Below, piece by piece: positions 44,101 to 53,346 of a stretch of 64,000 nucleotides of DNA. Numbering within the stretch: position 1 is the first letter of the stretch; every line of letters starts with the position of its first letter. A program made the translations under genes and the position numbers. The notes beneath the pieces were generated by a model, which saw nothing but the letters and a program-made list of their open reading frames with translations, did not search any database and was not told the origin of the DNA. The DNA comes from Marinobacter salinexigens (GTDB lineage: Bacteria > Pseudomonadota > Gammaproteobacteria > Pseudomonadales > Oleiphilaceae), in assembly GCF_008370345.1 (NCBI RefSeq), contig NZ_VTUU01000002.1:434001-498000 (forward strand), written 5' to 3'.

Positions 44101-45671
44101 GTCGTTCCGGAGGTTGGATTGGCATGCAGCCAGGGCATATTGGTACTCACTGTGAAGTCGTGGTTGCCGCTGTCTGAATGACTCACATTGAGTACCTGGC
44201 TGGCAATCGGCGCATCTGGCTGCCCACTGAATGAAAGAGATGTGGGCGTTGTCAGTAAACCCTGAGGTCCGTCGGTTACCGTGAGATTGAAGGTAAGGCT
44301 GCCTGTGGAATATCCGTTAGCTGTTGCCGTTATACTCCCTGCATACACGCCCGCACTTAACCCAGCCGGATTTGCGGTTACGGTCACCGCTGCTGGTGTT
44401 GTTGAGGAGTCTGCGTTCCCTGTCAACCAGCTTGCATCACTGGCCAATGTAAATGCTGCATTGGAATCATCGCTCGCGCTCAGGTCAACAATCTGAGAGA
44501 TTGGTTCAGGGTTGTCGATGTGGCGTGATCCGGAGAGATTTGTAGAGCTAAAGGCCAGTATTGGCCCCTGATTGGCGACAGTAAAGAAGTCTGTAACTTC
44601 ATGGGTGCCGGAATCGCTCGTGGCGATAACTGCGGTGACGGTATGATCACCATCGTCCAGTTCATTGGTGTCATAGGCTATGGCAGAATCATCTGCGGAC
44701 GTCCCTGCCATATCATATGGGGCTTTGTTTTCGGTTTGGTCAGGCGAGCCGGATTTGTTCGGGTTGTCGATGTAGAATCGAACTCGAGTGATATTCGGCT
44801 GTGTTGGTATGAATACGAAAATGTCGCCGGAAACTGTGGCGCCCCTGAGTGTTGTCTCGCCACCTCTGTCCGGGTTTGTGCTCACCATAAGGGAGAAGCC
44901 GTTGGGATTGTCGGCAACAACAGTGAGGCTAACGGAGAGTGTTGTGCTTGCTACGCCGTTTCCGCTGGCGTTGATGATGCCCGTGTATTCCCCGGGAGCC
45001 AGGCCTGAGGGATCTACGCTTATTGTGATGTTCAAAGGAACAGACCCGGAGGCCGGGGTTGTTGTTAGCCAGTCAGCATCGTCTGAAAGGTATATGGTCG
45101 AAGCAGTTTCTTCACTGGCCTCAAGGGAGACTTGTGCGGTTTTAACAACCGGGTCGCTTTCGGGTGTCGTAAATGCCAGTGTTGATTGAGAAAACGACAG
45201 TGCCGGTATGGTGTTGTTTACGGTAAATGCTGCTGAGAGTATCTCTGTAGTTGCATTGAGATAGGTAACTTCGGCGTATATGGAATGTTGGCCATCGCTA
45301 ATGCTGGAGGTATCAAATGGATACGCGGTGTCATTAGGTGCTGTGCCTGCAAAATCATAAGGCCCCAGGTTTTCGGTTTGTCTGGGTGAAGCCGGCGGTG
45401 GTGCATCGAGATAAAAGCGGACCCGGGTTACGTTCGTGGGTGAGCCTATGAAAATATAGGCATCGCCCGTGAGTTCTGCTCCGGCCAGTGCTGTGGGTGC
45501 AGCTCGATTAGGTGCGTCACTGACCTGCAGGCTGGGGGCTGCCGAGGCTATGCCAGATAGAATTAACAGACAGGTGGCCACGAGCACATTCAGAAAACGT
45601 CGTGCTTTACCTGAAGTGAATCTGCCGAGTATATGAAATCCTGTATTATTCTTGTGCTGAATGGAGCGCAT
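41142..45671 (-). CDS. Giant exported mosaic protein: Ig-like/BACON repeats, sugar-dehydrogenase-like propeller, Kelch propeller
   Basis: About 1509 residues from ATG 45671 (GGGAGG 10 nt upstream; an upstream in-frame GTG at 45689 overlaps that site). The signal peptide ends near IASAAP (residue 45). Order: two similar Ig-like units (TRVRFYLDAP..., TRVRFYIDNP...), three BACON-like repeats (each with a DxxWL motif: DADWLTTTPASGS, DASWLTGN, NMPWLHANPTSGT), and a jelly-roll-like region (AGLWFGNNNDNYVKLVV). Then comes a six-blade propeller related to glucose/sorbosone dehydrogenases (SFPTSMVWGPDNRLYVTE, PYATGLRNSYDFVF), then about five Kelch units (GNIYVLGGMDS) to the end. No PEP-CTERM tail. Probably extracellular and polymer-associated. 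Confidence 0.8.
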   Translation of the reverse strand: MRSIQHKNNTGFHILGRFTSGKARRFLNVLVATCLLILSGIASAAPSLQVSDAPNRAAPTALAGAELTGDAYIFIGSPTNVTRVRFYLDAPPPASPRQTENLGPYDFAGTAPNDTAYPFDTSSISDGQHSIYAEVTYLNATTEILSAAFTVNNTIPALSFSQSTLAFTTPESDPVVKTAQVSLEASEETASTIYLSDDADWLTTTPASGSVPLNITISVDPSGLAPGEYTGIINASGNGVASTTLSVSLTVVADNPNGFSLMVSTNPDRGGETTLRGATVSGDIFVFIPTQPNITRVRFYIDNPNKSGSPDQTENKAPYDMAGTSADDSAIAYDTNELDDGDHTVTAVIATSDSGTHEVTDFFTVANQGPILAFSSTNLSGSRHIDNPEPISQIVDLSASDDSNAAFTLASDASWLTGNADSSTTPAAVTVTANPAGLSAGVYAGSITATANGYSTGSLTFNLTVTDGPQGLLTTPTSLSFSGQPDAPIASQVLNVSHSDSGNHDFTVSTNMPWLHANPTSGTTPQGIDISVDSSGMPTGNYSGTVTISSPNNNSINIPVSMELSSNDKCAPIPCGDVRVSLPYQLTFTEGQGHYPDKNGWGTGFTWLDKTGTGDGYLPDNLNMSFYEGVLEFTTTAGIHYLASNNQDNVLGVGFAAPNQITQASTEILDIPAGSGNYEQAGLWFGNNNDNYVKLVVISKPAGLSIQYLLELAGEPAAEKTITLSTLEGADIVLSMSINPYEKNIDLTYKIEGGNSQLAGTVSPPDEFFSFDAAGIDPEIGTRSFAGILATHRNATVPITYRFDEFTLQAGGGPLSPDTAVEFTRKNYDLSFPTSMVWGPDNRLYVTELFGTIHALTFDSEMNLINDQVIESLLNDVGPRLTLGITVSPDSTPADVRLWVAHSSPSVDNGEVDSGMVTRLSGSNFSVVDHIITGLPRAIANHSINSIHFGSDDRLYIAMGGNTGAGAPNQANTEFGERGEQPLSAAILVADVNSASFDGSCANTLNMYGPPPCDVVPYATGLRNSYDFVFHSNGNMYATDNGLGVTGTYPPKPEPDCSGFASTASYKDGGHNPGPQPDLLLLVQEGQYYGHPNPSRDECVFKDGSYQNVSPLLSYEPPLFEIGEHTSSNAIIEYGGATGCVGEYLNGQLLLTNYSVGDDIYRVMLNETGDTVVEGEPLITGFNDPLPLTKRPDGVLFVGQFGGNKLTSLQPVSLGCWATLAPAPINLLDANAAAIGANIYVIAGKNESGHMSSLWIYNTNNNTWSPGADMPTTGVENPATAVYNGLLYVFGGSTAPFSGAVGHASVYNPATNSWQSLANMPTPRGGATAQVLNGNIYVLGGMDSQGSSLATVESFNPASGSWQTRPPMLNRRDNAGSAVVDGELMVFGGRIRNPDGTSPDPAMTSVEKYTGITWQNLPPMPTGRRAMSVGNANGRIQITGGEFNPNNASGVFEQTEEYDPSNGIWRSLTDAPTPRHGAATATVDNVVHIIGGGVQSGSSFSSIHEILKF

Positions 45672-45850
45672 TGGCTTAATACCTCCCACCGAATGGAAAC
45701 GACTTCATTCGGTAGAGGACGCATCAATGATGCCAGAGCCACTTTTTCGGCCAAAATACAGTCCATTATTCTGACTTAAGGTTGCGCCAATATTACAGGA
45801 CTGTAAGTTTTTTCGACGCTGCCCAAGGCTAAGAAGGACGTGCCTTTATC

Positions 45851-46837
45851 GTGAGCCTTTTCCAAACTAACGCATGGCAGGACGCCTGGTGGGCGATATG
45901 GGGGAGTACACCCGGATTTCGTCATATTCAATCCTGTGAACAGGAAGTCTCTGGCCTGTATCAGGATGTATATAGGCTATACGGCTGCATACCCATCCGG
46001 TGTTTTCAGTTTATCGGTACTAACTACCGGCGAATTTCGACGCCACGCACGGAGTACAACTCCCTGTTTCATGGTGGCGATACTGTTTCAGGGCAGGAGC
46101 CTGCTTTCACCGAGTTGCTTGATTCAGGGGAATGGACCGAAGCTGTTTTTCGTGATGTGCGGGAAGACGCTCCGGATCTAGAAATTCTTCGACGTCTGGC
46201 TGTATCGCGAGGCTGGTCCATGCGAACGCTGGCCACCGATACAGCTTATGCGGTCGATACCAGGGGCAGTTTCCAAAGCTATCTGGCAGGTTTGGGAAGT
46301 AATACTCGCCTCAAGCTCTATAACCGTCGAAAGATTCTTGAAGGGTTGGGCACTGTGGCCCTCGAGAATGCCTGGCCCAATCGCGTTGATGAGTTTTTTG
46401 ATTTATTGAACCGGTTTCATCGGGTTCGTTGGGGCGTCGAGTGTTTCAATAAGGAGAGCCTGGAGTTCCACCGCTGTTTTCTGGAGCAGATTTCAAAGGA
46501 TGGCGGTGGACCGTCCCTCTCGTTACTACTTTGTGGTGATCGGGTTATATCGGTTGTCTACAATGTTTGCTATAAAGGTTGCGTATATAACCTGCAGTCT
46601 GGCTATGTCGAGGATTTCCATCGAAAGATAGCGTTGGGAACCCTGCATCTGGGGTATTGTATTGAAACGGCATTTTCCAGCCCGACCCTTCAGATGTTCG
46701 ACATGTTAGCGGGAACAGGAAAGAACGATAACTATAAGGCCCGGTTGGCAACTCAACATGTGGAACTCCGGTCAGTTATGGTAGTCAGGAGTTGGCTATC
46801 AAAGATCCTGTACCGTCTGAAAGACGGAACGGGCTGA
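45851..46837 (+). CDS. FemAB/GNAT-like protein, exosortase-A system type
   Basis: 328 residues beginning with GTG 45851; the nearest AAGGA is 14 nt upstream, so translation may be weak. The C-terminal half shows the CelD/FemAB-type acyltransferase fold (SYLAGLGSNTRLKLYNRRKILEG, NRFHRVRWG, FDMLAGTGKNDNYKARLAT). Such proteins sit next to exosortase A in most XrtA loci and are thought to transfer an acyl or aminoacyl group. It lies 39 nt ahead of xrtA, on the same strand. Confidence 0.85.
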   Translation: MSLFQTNAWQDAWWAIWGSTPGFRHIQSCEQEVSGLYQDVYRLYGCIPIRCFQFIGTNYRRISTPRTEYNSLFHGGDTVSGQEPAFTELLDSGEWTEAVFRDVREDAPDLEILRRLAVSRGWSMRTLATDTAYAVDTRGSFQSYLAGLGSNTRLKLYNRRKILEGLGTVALENAWPNRVDEFFDLLNRFHRVRWGVECFNKESLEFHRCFLEQISKDGGGPSLSLLLCGDRVISVVYNVCYKGCVYNLQSGYVEDFHRKIALGTLHLGYCIETAFSSPTLQMFDMLAGTGKNDNYKARLATQHVELRSVMVVRSWLSKILYRLKDGTG

Positions 46838-46876
46838 CCGGAACAAATCTGTCGACGGAAATAGAGAGCTGTATAC

Positions 46877-48412
46877 ATGGATCGTAGTTCTGAAGTAACT
46901 CTAATTGACCGGCTGTCTCCTTTGGTTTTTCTGGCGCTGTTTATCGCCGGGACCTGGCCGGTACTTGAGGGGATCGGCGCCCGTTGGTTGAAGTTTGATG
47001 AGTCGTATTCCCACGGGTACCTTGTGCTGGCGGTCAGCTTGTTTTTTTCCGTCCGGAAATGGCAGGAAACCAGGCCGGTTGCTGGTTTCTATCCCTTGTG
47101 GTTCATTCCTCTGGTTCTGTCCGCTTTCCTCTACCTGATTGGCGGTATCCTGCTCATTGAAGCTTTTCAGCAGGTGTCATTATTGCCATTGTTAATCAGT
47201 GGGTTGTTGGTGTTATGGGGCTGGAAACAGGCAAAGGATTTTTTCCTCCCCATTGGAGTCCTGCTGTTTACCATCCCGATCTGGGATTACCTGGCCTGGT
47301 ATCTTCAACTGATCACAGTGGCGGTGAACCAGTTCATTCTTTCCTGGCTGGACATCGAGTTTATTGTTGAAGGGATCATCGTGTACTTTCCCGGAGTCGG
47401 GGCATTTGAAATCGCCCACGGTTGCTCCGGATTGAGATACCTGTTGGTCGGATTAACTCTGGTAGTTCTCTACAGCGAATTGAATCTGAGCCGGCTTCGG
47501 GAACGGGTCCTGCTATGTGTTGCGGGTGTTATCCTTGCGCTGGTAGCCAACTGGATCAGGGTGTTTGTCATTATCTATGTGGGTTATGAGTCGAACATGA
47601 CCTCTTCGCTCATCCACGAACATGATTTTTTTGGCTGGTGGGTGTTTGCCGGTACCCTGGTTCCGCTTTTTCTATTTGCTCGCTGGCTGGAGCGGCGAGA
47701 GAGGCCAACAACGCTTAGTCGCGCTCAGTCTGATGGAGCAAGCCGTTCATCCGTCGGAGTGAAGCTCTTATTTTCCCTGTCAGTGGTTTTTATTGCCCTA
47801 TCCTGGTGGACGGCGCCGGGAAGGGATGACAACTCAAGAGGGACATTAAAAGCCCATGAGAACCCTTTCGCCGGGGAGTTGTCAGAGTGGTTGCCTATGT
47901 TTCAGGATCACCTTCTTGGGTGGCAACCGACCATAGATCGCCCGGATCGCTCATTTGGAAAAACCTTCTTTTTGAGGGGTAATTCTGAATCCGGCTCTGG
48001 AAACGGGGAAAGGGTGTTCCTGGGGTTGTACAGCTACGACTATCAGCGGCCGGGAAGGGAAGTCGTGCAATATCGTAATCGCCTTTATGTTCCTGAATAC
48101 TTTCTGCCAAATGTAACCTTCTCAGTCCCGGTCTCTCCATCCGAGGATCTGGCGGGGATGAGGCTTAAAGCACTTGGTGGTGAGCGGGAAATCTACGTAG
48201 CTTATGGCTACTACGTCGAAGGTCTTTGGGAGACCAATGACCTTGAAGCGAAGCTGGCGCAGCTTCCTGGCATTTTCAACAGCCGAACAGATGCATCTTT
48301 GCTGGTCATTGGGTTTGTTTGTGATGAGTGTAATGGCGCCGAGCGGCTGAAAGCGATGGTTCCGGGTATTAAAAAAGCGGCCCAGAATTATCTGGACCGC
48401 TTATACAATTAA
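46877..48412 (+). CDS. xrtA: Exosortase A with C-terminal EpsI domain
   Basis: 511-residue inner-membrane protease/transpeptidase that processes PEP-CTERM proteins. About eight helices precede a soluble C-terminal EpsI domain (roughly residues 320-511). The catalytic triad is visible: C183 in AHGCSGLRYLL, R228 in NWIRVFVIIY and H249 in HDFFGWWVF. The fusion with EpsI and the FemAB neighbour identify the XrtA type. Expected local substrates are the PEP-CTERM protein at 14086 and, less surely, the one at 30648. Confidence 0.95.
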   Translation: MDRSSEVTLIDRLSPLVFLALFIAGTWPVLEGIGARWLKFDESYSHGYLVLAVSLFFSVRKWQETRPVAGFYPLWFIPLVLSAFLYLIGGILLIEAFQQVSLLPLLISGLLVLWGWKQAKDFFLPIGVLLFTIPIWDYLAWYLQLITVAVNQFILSWLDIEFIVEGIIVYFPGVGAFEIAHGCSGLRYLLVGLTLVVLYSELNLSRLRERVLLCVAGVILALVANWIRVFVIIYVGYESNMTSSLIHEHDFFGWWVFAGTLVPLFLFARWLERRERPTTLSRAQSDGASRSSVGVKLLFSLSVVFIALSWWTAPGRDDNSRGTLKAHENPFAGELSEWLPMFQDHLLGWQPTIDRPDRSFGKTFFLRGNSESGSGNGERVFLGLYSYDYQRPGREVVQYRNRLYVPEYFLPNVTFSVPVSPSEDLAGMRLKALGGEREIYVAYGYYVEGLWETNDLEAKLAQLPGIFNSRTDASLLVIGFVCDECNGAERLKAMVPGIKKAAQNYLDRLYN

Positions 48413-48431
48413 GCAGGTAGGCGCCGGCTTG

Positions 48432-50417
48432 CTATTTAACCGATGCGCTAACCATGTCAGAGGGCGCGCTCTTCAGCCCGTCCAGGTCTACCACCGTTAC
48501 CGTGAAGTACCAGGTTCCTGCGGACAAACCTGTGATCGTTTCTGATGTGTTCTCGGAGCTTACCTGTGGCCAGGTCTGGTCAAGGTTCGCAGAATCCTGG
48601 CCGTAGTGGATGAGGTAATAGGCTATTTCGCTAAGGGAAATAGATGTGCCATCGACCCGGGTCCCCGGGGCTGTCCAGGATAGGGTAACTTCACCAACGG
48701 AAGGTTCTGGTGTGGGGGTTACAGTCTCCGACCCTGATCCGTCACCACCGTCGGCCACCGATTCGAGCGTAAATGGATCCAGACTGGATTCGTACGCTTC
48801 CAGATTGCTGATACCGCTTGCGTTGTTAACGGATGTTGCATCGTTGACATAGGCATCCAGCCCATATTTCAGTTCCCAGACATCCGGGATACCATCAGTG
48901 TCGGAGTCCAGTGTGCTGGTAGACGTCAGGTCATGGGCAGCGACGGTCTCGGAGATTGAAACGGCTGAGCCGGTAGTGGCATCGTTGATGGTTAAGCGTG
49001 CGAAGGCACTGCCACGCCCCTCGAAGTTCTCCATGGTAATACCCACGGATTCGCCAGCACCCAGCGATAGGGTGTAGCTGTTATCCCGGGTTGGGGCACC
49101 ATTCCAATCATCAATCACTGTCTTTCCGTTCAGACGCAACCGCACGCCGTCATTGGTTGTGGTCACGAATTCGTAATTTCGGCTGCCACTGCCATGGGGG
49201 GCGGTAAACTCTCCACTCCAACGGGCACTGAACTGATCGTCAGGAAGCTCTGGCGCCGGGCTTCCTTTGCCCCAGTCAAAATCTATGGTCGGGTCATACT
49301 TGGCCAGTACAAAGCTGTCGAAGTCGGTTCCGCTGTAATACTGCCCGACGAAGCCGCTGACAAGTGTGGGCTCAGGTTCGGGTTCTGGTGTTGCCGGAAC
49401 ACTGGCTGCATTATCCAGCTCTGTACCCGCCAGGTACTCATCCAGATTGGAGTAACCGTCGTTATCCAGGTCACCGACCGCATCTATGGGGTCCAGAGGG
49501 TCGAGTGCAGAGGCAAACTCAACACCATCCGGGAGGCCGTCGCCATCGCTGTCCGGGTTATTTTCAGACGTGCCGATCAGGAATTCATCGGCAGCCACAA
49601 GAAAGTCGCCGTCGGGATCACTGGTCGCATCATTGGGATCATTGGGATTCAGACCGTTAACAACCTCCCAGTTGTCATAGATACCATCCTGATCCTGGTC
49701 GGCCGGCGGAAATCCGGGGTTGAATGCGAGTCCTTCATTGCCATCGAGAAATCCGACACGATAGCCCAGATTATATGCTTCCTGATTATTTTGCCCTGTA
49801 TCGATAGTGGGGTTGGCCCAGCTGTAAATATAGGAACTGTCAATGATTGATTGAGCTATTCCTGGCCCTTCCCAAGCGACTTCGAAGTGGTCCCGTCCGT
49901 AGCCCTCTTTATGAAGTATTTCAAAGTAGTAGCGTTGGTCTGCGTTGAGCGATACGTAACGTGAGGTCTGAGAGGAATACTTGTTGAATTCATTTATACT
50001 TGTCCATGCCGGGGCCATGGACAAAAGCTCAATGTTCTCAGGGCTATCGGATGTGCTGAGCCAGAACTCTGCTGTATCGTTACCACTTATAAAAAAGCGA
50101 AATTGGCCTGCAGTTGGTGGTTTGATAAACCCCCGGACATACGAACCAAAGTACTCTGCTCTGTTCTCAGGCCCTTCGAGACTTGTGAGCTCGCCAACCT
50201 CGTCGGGATTATCCGGGAAATTAGGAGATGAGGTCAGCGTCGCAACTTCCGCTCCGTCAATATTATCGAAATAGCGAACTTCTACGACCCCTTGCTGGCT
50301 TGTCTCGGGCAACGCCGCAGTAGGTGGCTTATTCTCGATGTCACGATACTGCCAGCTCTGACATCCTCCTATGAATACGATGGTGCTTCCCAGCCCAATT
50401 ACCTTTACAACAGACAT
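48432..50417 (-). CDS. Surface lipoprotein with PA14, calcium-repeat and fibronectin-III domains
   Basis: 661 residues. The lipobox is FIGGC (Cys near residue 19). A PA14 domain (about 45-190) is followed by thrombospondin-type-3 Asp-rich calcium repeats (DQDQDGIYDNWE, NPDSDGDGLPDG, DLDNDGYSNLDE), a second PA14 domain (about 350-480), another calcium repeat (DSDTDGIPDVWE), and a C-terminal fibronectin III domain. PA14 domains usually bind carbohydrate, so binding of the exported polymer is likely. It is convergent with xrtA, about 19 nt apart, and is the last gene of the minus-strand prs cluster. Confidence 0.85.
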   Translation of the reverse strand: MSVVKVIGLGSTIVFIGGCQSWQYRDIENKPPTAALPETSQQGVVEVRYFDNIDGAEVATLTSSPNFPDNPDEVGELTSLEGPENRAEYFGSYVRGFIKPPTAGQFRFFISGNDTAEFWLSTSDSPENIELLSMAPAWTSINEFNKYSSQTSRYVSLNADQRYYFEILHKEGYGRDHFEVAWEGPGIAQSIIDSSYIYSWANPTIDTGQNNQEAYNLGYRVGFLDGNEGLAFNPGFPPADQDQDGIYDNWEVVNGLNPNDPNDATSDPDGDFLVAADEFLIGTSENNPDSDGDGLPDGVEFASALDPLDPIDAVGDLDNDGYSNLDEYLAGTELDNAASVPATPEPEPEPTLVSGFVGQYYSGTDFDSFVLAKYDPTIDFDWGKGSPAPELPDDQFSARWSGEFTAPHGSGSRNYEFVTTTNDGVRLRLNGKTVIDDWNGAPTRDNSYTLSLGAGESVGITMENFEGRGSAFARLTINDATTGSAVSISETVAAHDLTSTSTLDSDTDGIPDVWELKYGLDAYVNDATSVNNASGISNLEAYESSLDPFTLESVADGGDGSGSETVTPTPEPSVGEVTLSWTAPGTRVDGTSISLSEIAYYLIHYGQDSANLDQTWPQVSSENTSETITGLSAGTWYFTVTVVDLDGLKSAPSDMVSASVK

Positions 50418-50545
50418 AAGCCACCCGCTTTCTGTTATTAAGTCAGTCTGTTAAGTATTGTGTCGCGACGTAACCTCTGCCAGTCGCTGGTAGGACTGTT
50501 TCGGTATTTAAGTGCGGCTGTTATAGCGGATAAAACTGAGGCAAT

Positions 50546-50576
50546 AAAAAAAGGGAGCTCACGGAGCCCCCTTTTG
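50546..50576 (-). terminator. Rho-independent terminator after prsT
   Basis: On the minus strand, AAAGGGGGCTCCGTGAGC followed by TCCC and a T7 run: stem GGGGGCTC/GAGCTCCC with a short loop. It lies 15 nt after the prsT stop and separates prsT from the PA14 lipoprotein gene. Confidence 0.85.
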
Positions 50577-50591
50577 GATTGGCGGCAAGGT

Positions 50592-53294
50592 TCAGCCGTT
50601 ACTGCCGACGCTGTCCAGGATGGCTTTGGCCTCTGCGGTTCTGCCAGCAGCCTTGTAAGCTTCCGCCAGGTGCAAGGCAATTTCGTCAGAATCCGGCTCG
50701 AGTTGGTGAGCTTTTTCAAGTACTGGCAGGCTTTCATCCGCCCGCCCGGCCTTGAATAGAATCCAGCCATAGGTATCTGCTATCGCAGCATTTTCAGGGC
50801 TCAGCTCGTAGGCTCGGCCTGCCAGCTCCATCGCCCGCTCATTGCCTGCTTCATGATATAGCCACGCCAGGTTGTTAAGGACAATGATGTTGTCAGGAGC
50901 GATGTTAAGTAACGCTTCATAGGCAGATTGCGCTTTCTCATTCTGCTGCTGGCTCTGGTAGAGCAGGGCAGAGTTCATCAGCAATGCAGGATGGGCCGGG
51001 TATTTTACCAGGGCGGAATCTGCAGCTTTGACAGCGTTTTCGCTCTGGCCGTCCTTTTGCAAGCTTCGGATATAGGCGACCTGAGTGTTGGGTGCGTCAA
51101 CTTTTGCCAGAGCGAGTTGATAGAGTTCAGCTGCTTGCTGGTATTCCTCATTTTGCTCATAGAAAGCCGCTTCAACAAGATAAGGGTTGGCTGACTCAGG
51201 ATGGCCCTGCTTCACCTCCTGAATGATTCCCCGAGCTGCATTTGGCTGGCCGGACTGGAATGCCAGTTCGGCAGCCTGGATCGCAATCGGCTCGCTTTGC
51301 GGAAATAGTACCCTTGCACGATCCAGAATGGCCTTGGCTTGATCGGGAGATTGCTCGCGGACGCGGTTTGATGCTGCGCTGTAGATGTTGATGACGGCCG
51401 GTTCAGTGGCTGCTGGCGTCTGTGGTTCAGTGCGTTCAAGCAACTGAGCGGAGAGCTCATCTGCACGAACGTGATCTCCATTCAGTAGTGCTGATTCGAG
51501 AAGAAGAAGCCTGGGACCAACCGCTTCTGACTGGCGTTCTGCGAGTTGCGTCATCAGTTCAATGGTGGCATCGCCGGTGCTCACACGGGCATAGCCGGCG
51601 ATCGCCGCGCGATTGTCCGCATCCAGATCCAACGCACGCTTGAAGTAGCCTCGGGCTTCATCAGGTGCATCTTGAACCACAGCAAGATTGCCCAGTGCCA
51701 CCAGTGGAGCAGGTGAGTCTGGAGCGGCGTCGGCCGCCTTGGAGAAGTAAGATTCGGCCTGCTCCGGTTCACCGGAATCAAGTGCCAGTTGCCCACGGGT
51801 CAAGACTGCTCCCATGCTGTCCGGCATGTCCTTCATCCATACCTCTGCTTCTGCAATCGCTTTGGGAGTCTGATCGGCATTCACGTAAGCCCGGATAAGG
51901 ATAAGACGTGCAGTTTCTTTGGTGGGCTCCGCTTTAATGACGATCCTCGCGTTGTTGATGGCATCGTCAAACCGTCCGATGCCTGTCAGATATCGGGCAT
52001 ATCTCAGGCGCAGTTCATGGTTATCCGGATTTTGTTCCAGAGACTGCTGAATCAGAGCCTCGCCCGCCTGCTGGTCACCGGTGGAGAGTGCTGCAATACC
52101 GGCGAGCGCCAATGTTGACGGGTTGTTGTCAGAGTCACCGAGTTTCTCGAGGACAGATTGTGCACCTTCAGGATCGTGAAGCTGCAGGCGTGTTGCGGCG
52201 AGCAGACGATTGGCTTCGCTTGACCCTGTCAGTTCAGCAATAGGTGTCAGTAGCTTTTCCGCCTCTTCCACCCGGCCTTGACGGAAGCGGATCATCCCCA
52301 GCATCAGGTTGCTTTGTTCGTGGGCGGGCGCCTGGCGAAGAATTTCCTCGAGGTATTTTGCAGCTTCCTCCAGTTCTCCGCGGCTGTACGCGTCCTTGGC
52401 AGCAATAAGGTTGCTGCGGACCATGCCGGGGCCTGACTTCGCCAGAATTTCCTCATAGACGAATGCTTCGGCGGATTTCCCCTCAGCGCGTAGAACAGAG
52501 ATCAATGAAGAAATGGTTTCATACTTCTTGCGGGTCATCACATCGACCTGTCCGATGGTGTCCAGCGCTTTGATATAGGCCTCTTCTGAGGTCTCCCATT
52601 GTTCGCGGCCCTGAGCCAACTGAGCTTTCCAGAGCCACAATTCAGGCTCTTCCGGATCAAGTTTTTCGGCCTGGCTGACATAACTGTCAACCCCGGCCTG
52701 ATTGCCCTGGCTGAATGCAATGCGGGAGAGCCCGATTAATGGGAGGGGGGAGTTGCCATCGATGGCCTGAGCGGCCTTGTATGTATCCTCTGCTTTATCC
52801 CGTTCGCCAGATGCGTGATAGATGCGCGCTTCCAGAAGTTTGGCTTCAAGCTGGTTGGCTCGGTCGTCAAATGATGCAGAGGAAAGGGCTGCCAGTGCCT
52901 GATCAAATTCCCGTTGGTAGAAATTAGCCTCAGCCCGGATCAGGCTGGCCCGGTTCTGATTGGCCGGGCTGATTTCCGTTTTATTCTCTTTCATGGCCTC
53001 CAGGAGCTGATCAAGCTGGCGCTCTGCATTTTCGGCGTCGCCGGCTTTCAGGAGGTTCTCAAGAATAACGAAGTAGGGATCCGGTTGGCTGGCCTGAAGC
53101 TCGATGGCACTGCGAGCCTCCAGAGTACTTGCCTTCAATTCCCCCTGACGCTGAAAAAAACGTGCCTGATCCAGGTGGCTGATGTACTGAATTTCTTCCT
53201 GGGACATTTCCTGGGACTCTTCGCCGCATCCAGCCAGAGACAGAGCAATGGCCGTGGAAAGAAGAGTAATACGCGCTGCCTTTAATGCTTTCAT
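50592..53294 (-). CDS. prsT: PEP-CTERM system TPR-repeat lipoprotein
   Basis: 900 residues from ATG 53294 (GAAGG upstream); an in-frame ATG 17 codons earlier lacks these features. The lipobox is SLAGC at about residue 22 in a normal lipoprotein signal. The rest is a chain of more than 20 tetratricopeptide helices (e.g. PAPLVALGNLAVVQDAPDEA, NIIVLNNLAWLYHEAGNERA) through to residue 900. Length and layout match the TIGR02917 family found in exosortase A loci. It probably scaffolds polymer assembly or export in the periplasm. It follows prsR with a 52-nt gap. Confidence 0.93.
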   Translation of the reverse strand: MKALKAARITLLSTAIALSLAGCGEESQEMSQEEIQYISHLDQARFFQRQGELKASTLEARSAIELQASQPDPYFVILENLLKAGDAENAERQLDQLLEAMKENKTEISPANQNRASLIRAEANFYQREFDQALAALSSASFDDRANQLEAKLLEARIYHASGERDKAEDTYKAAQAIDGNSPLPLIGLSRIAFSQGNQAGVDSYVSQAEKLDPEEPELWLWKAQLAQGREQWETSEEAYIKALDTIGQVDVMTRKKYETISSLISVLRAEGKSAEAFVYEEILAKSGPGMVRSNLIAAKDAYSRGELEEAAKYLEEILRQAPAHEQSNLMLGMIRFRQGRVEEAEKLLTPIAELTGSSEANRLLAATRLQLHDPEGAQSVLEKLGDSDNNPSTLALAGIAALSTGDQQAGEALIQQSLEQNPDNHELRLRYARYLTGIGRFDDAINNARIVIKAEPTKETARLILIRAYVNADQTPKAIAEAEVWMKDMPDSMGAVLTRGQLALDSGEPEQAESYFSKAADAAPDSPAPLVALGNLAVVQDAPDEARGYFKRALDLDADNRAAIAGYARVSTGDATIELMTQLAERQSEAVGPRLLLLESALLNGDHVRADELSAQLLERTEPQTPAATEPAVINIYSAASNRVREQSPDQAKAILDRARVLFPQSEPIAIQAAELAFQSGQPNAARGIIQEVKQGHPESANPYLVEAAFYEQNEEYQQAAELYQLALAKVDAPNTQVAYIRSLQKDGQSENAVKAADSALVKYPAHPALLMNSALLYQSQQQNEKAQSAYEALLNIAPDNIIVLNNLAWLYHEAGNERAMELAGRAYELSPENAAIADTYGWILFKAGRADESLPVLEKAHQLEPDSDEIALHLAEAYKAAGRTAEAKAILDSVGSNG

Positions 53295-53346
53295 GCCCTG
53301 TTCCTTCGTTAATCGGGTCTTGTTTTGAATTCCGTGCTGTCGCATA

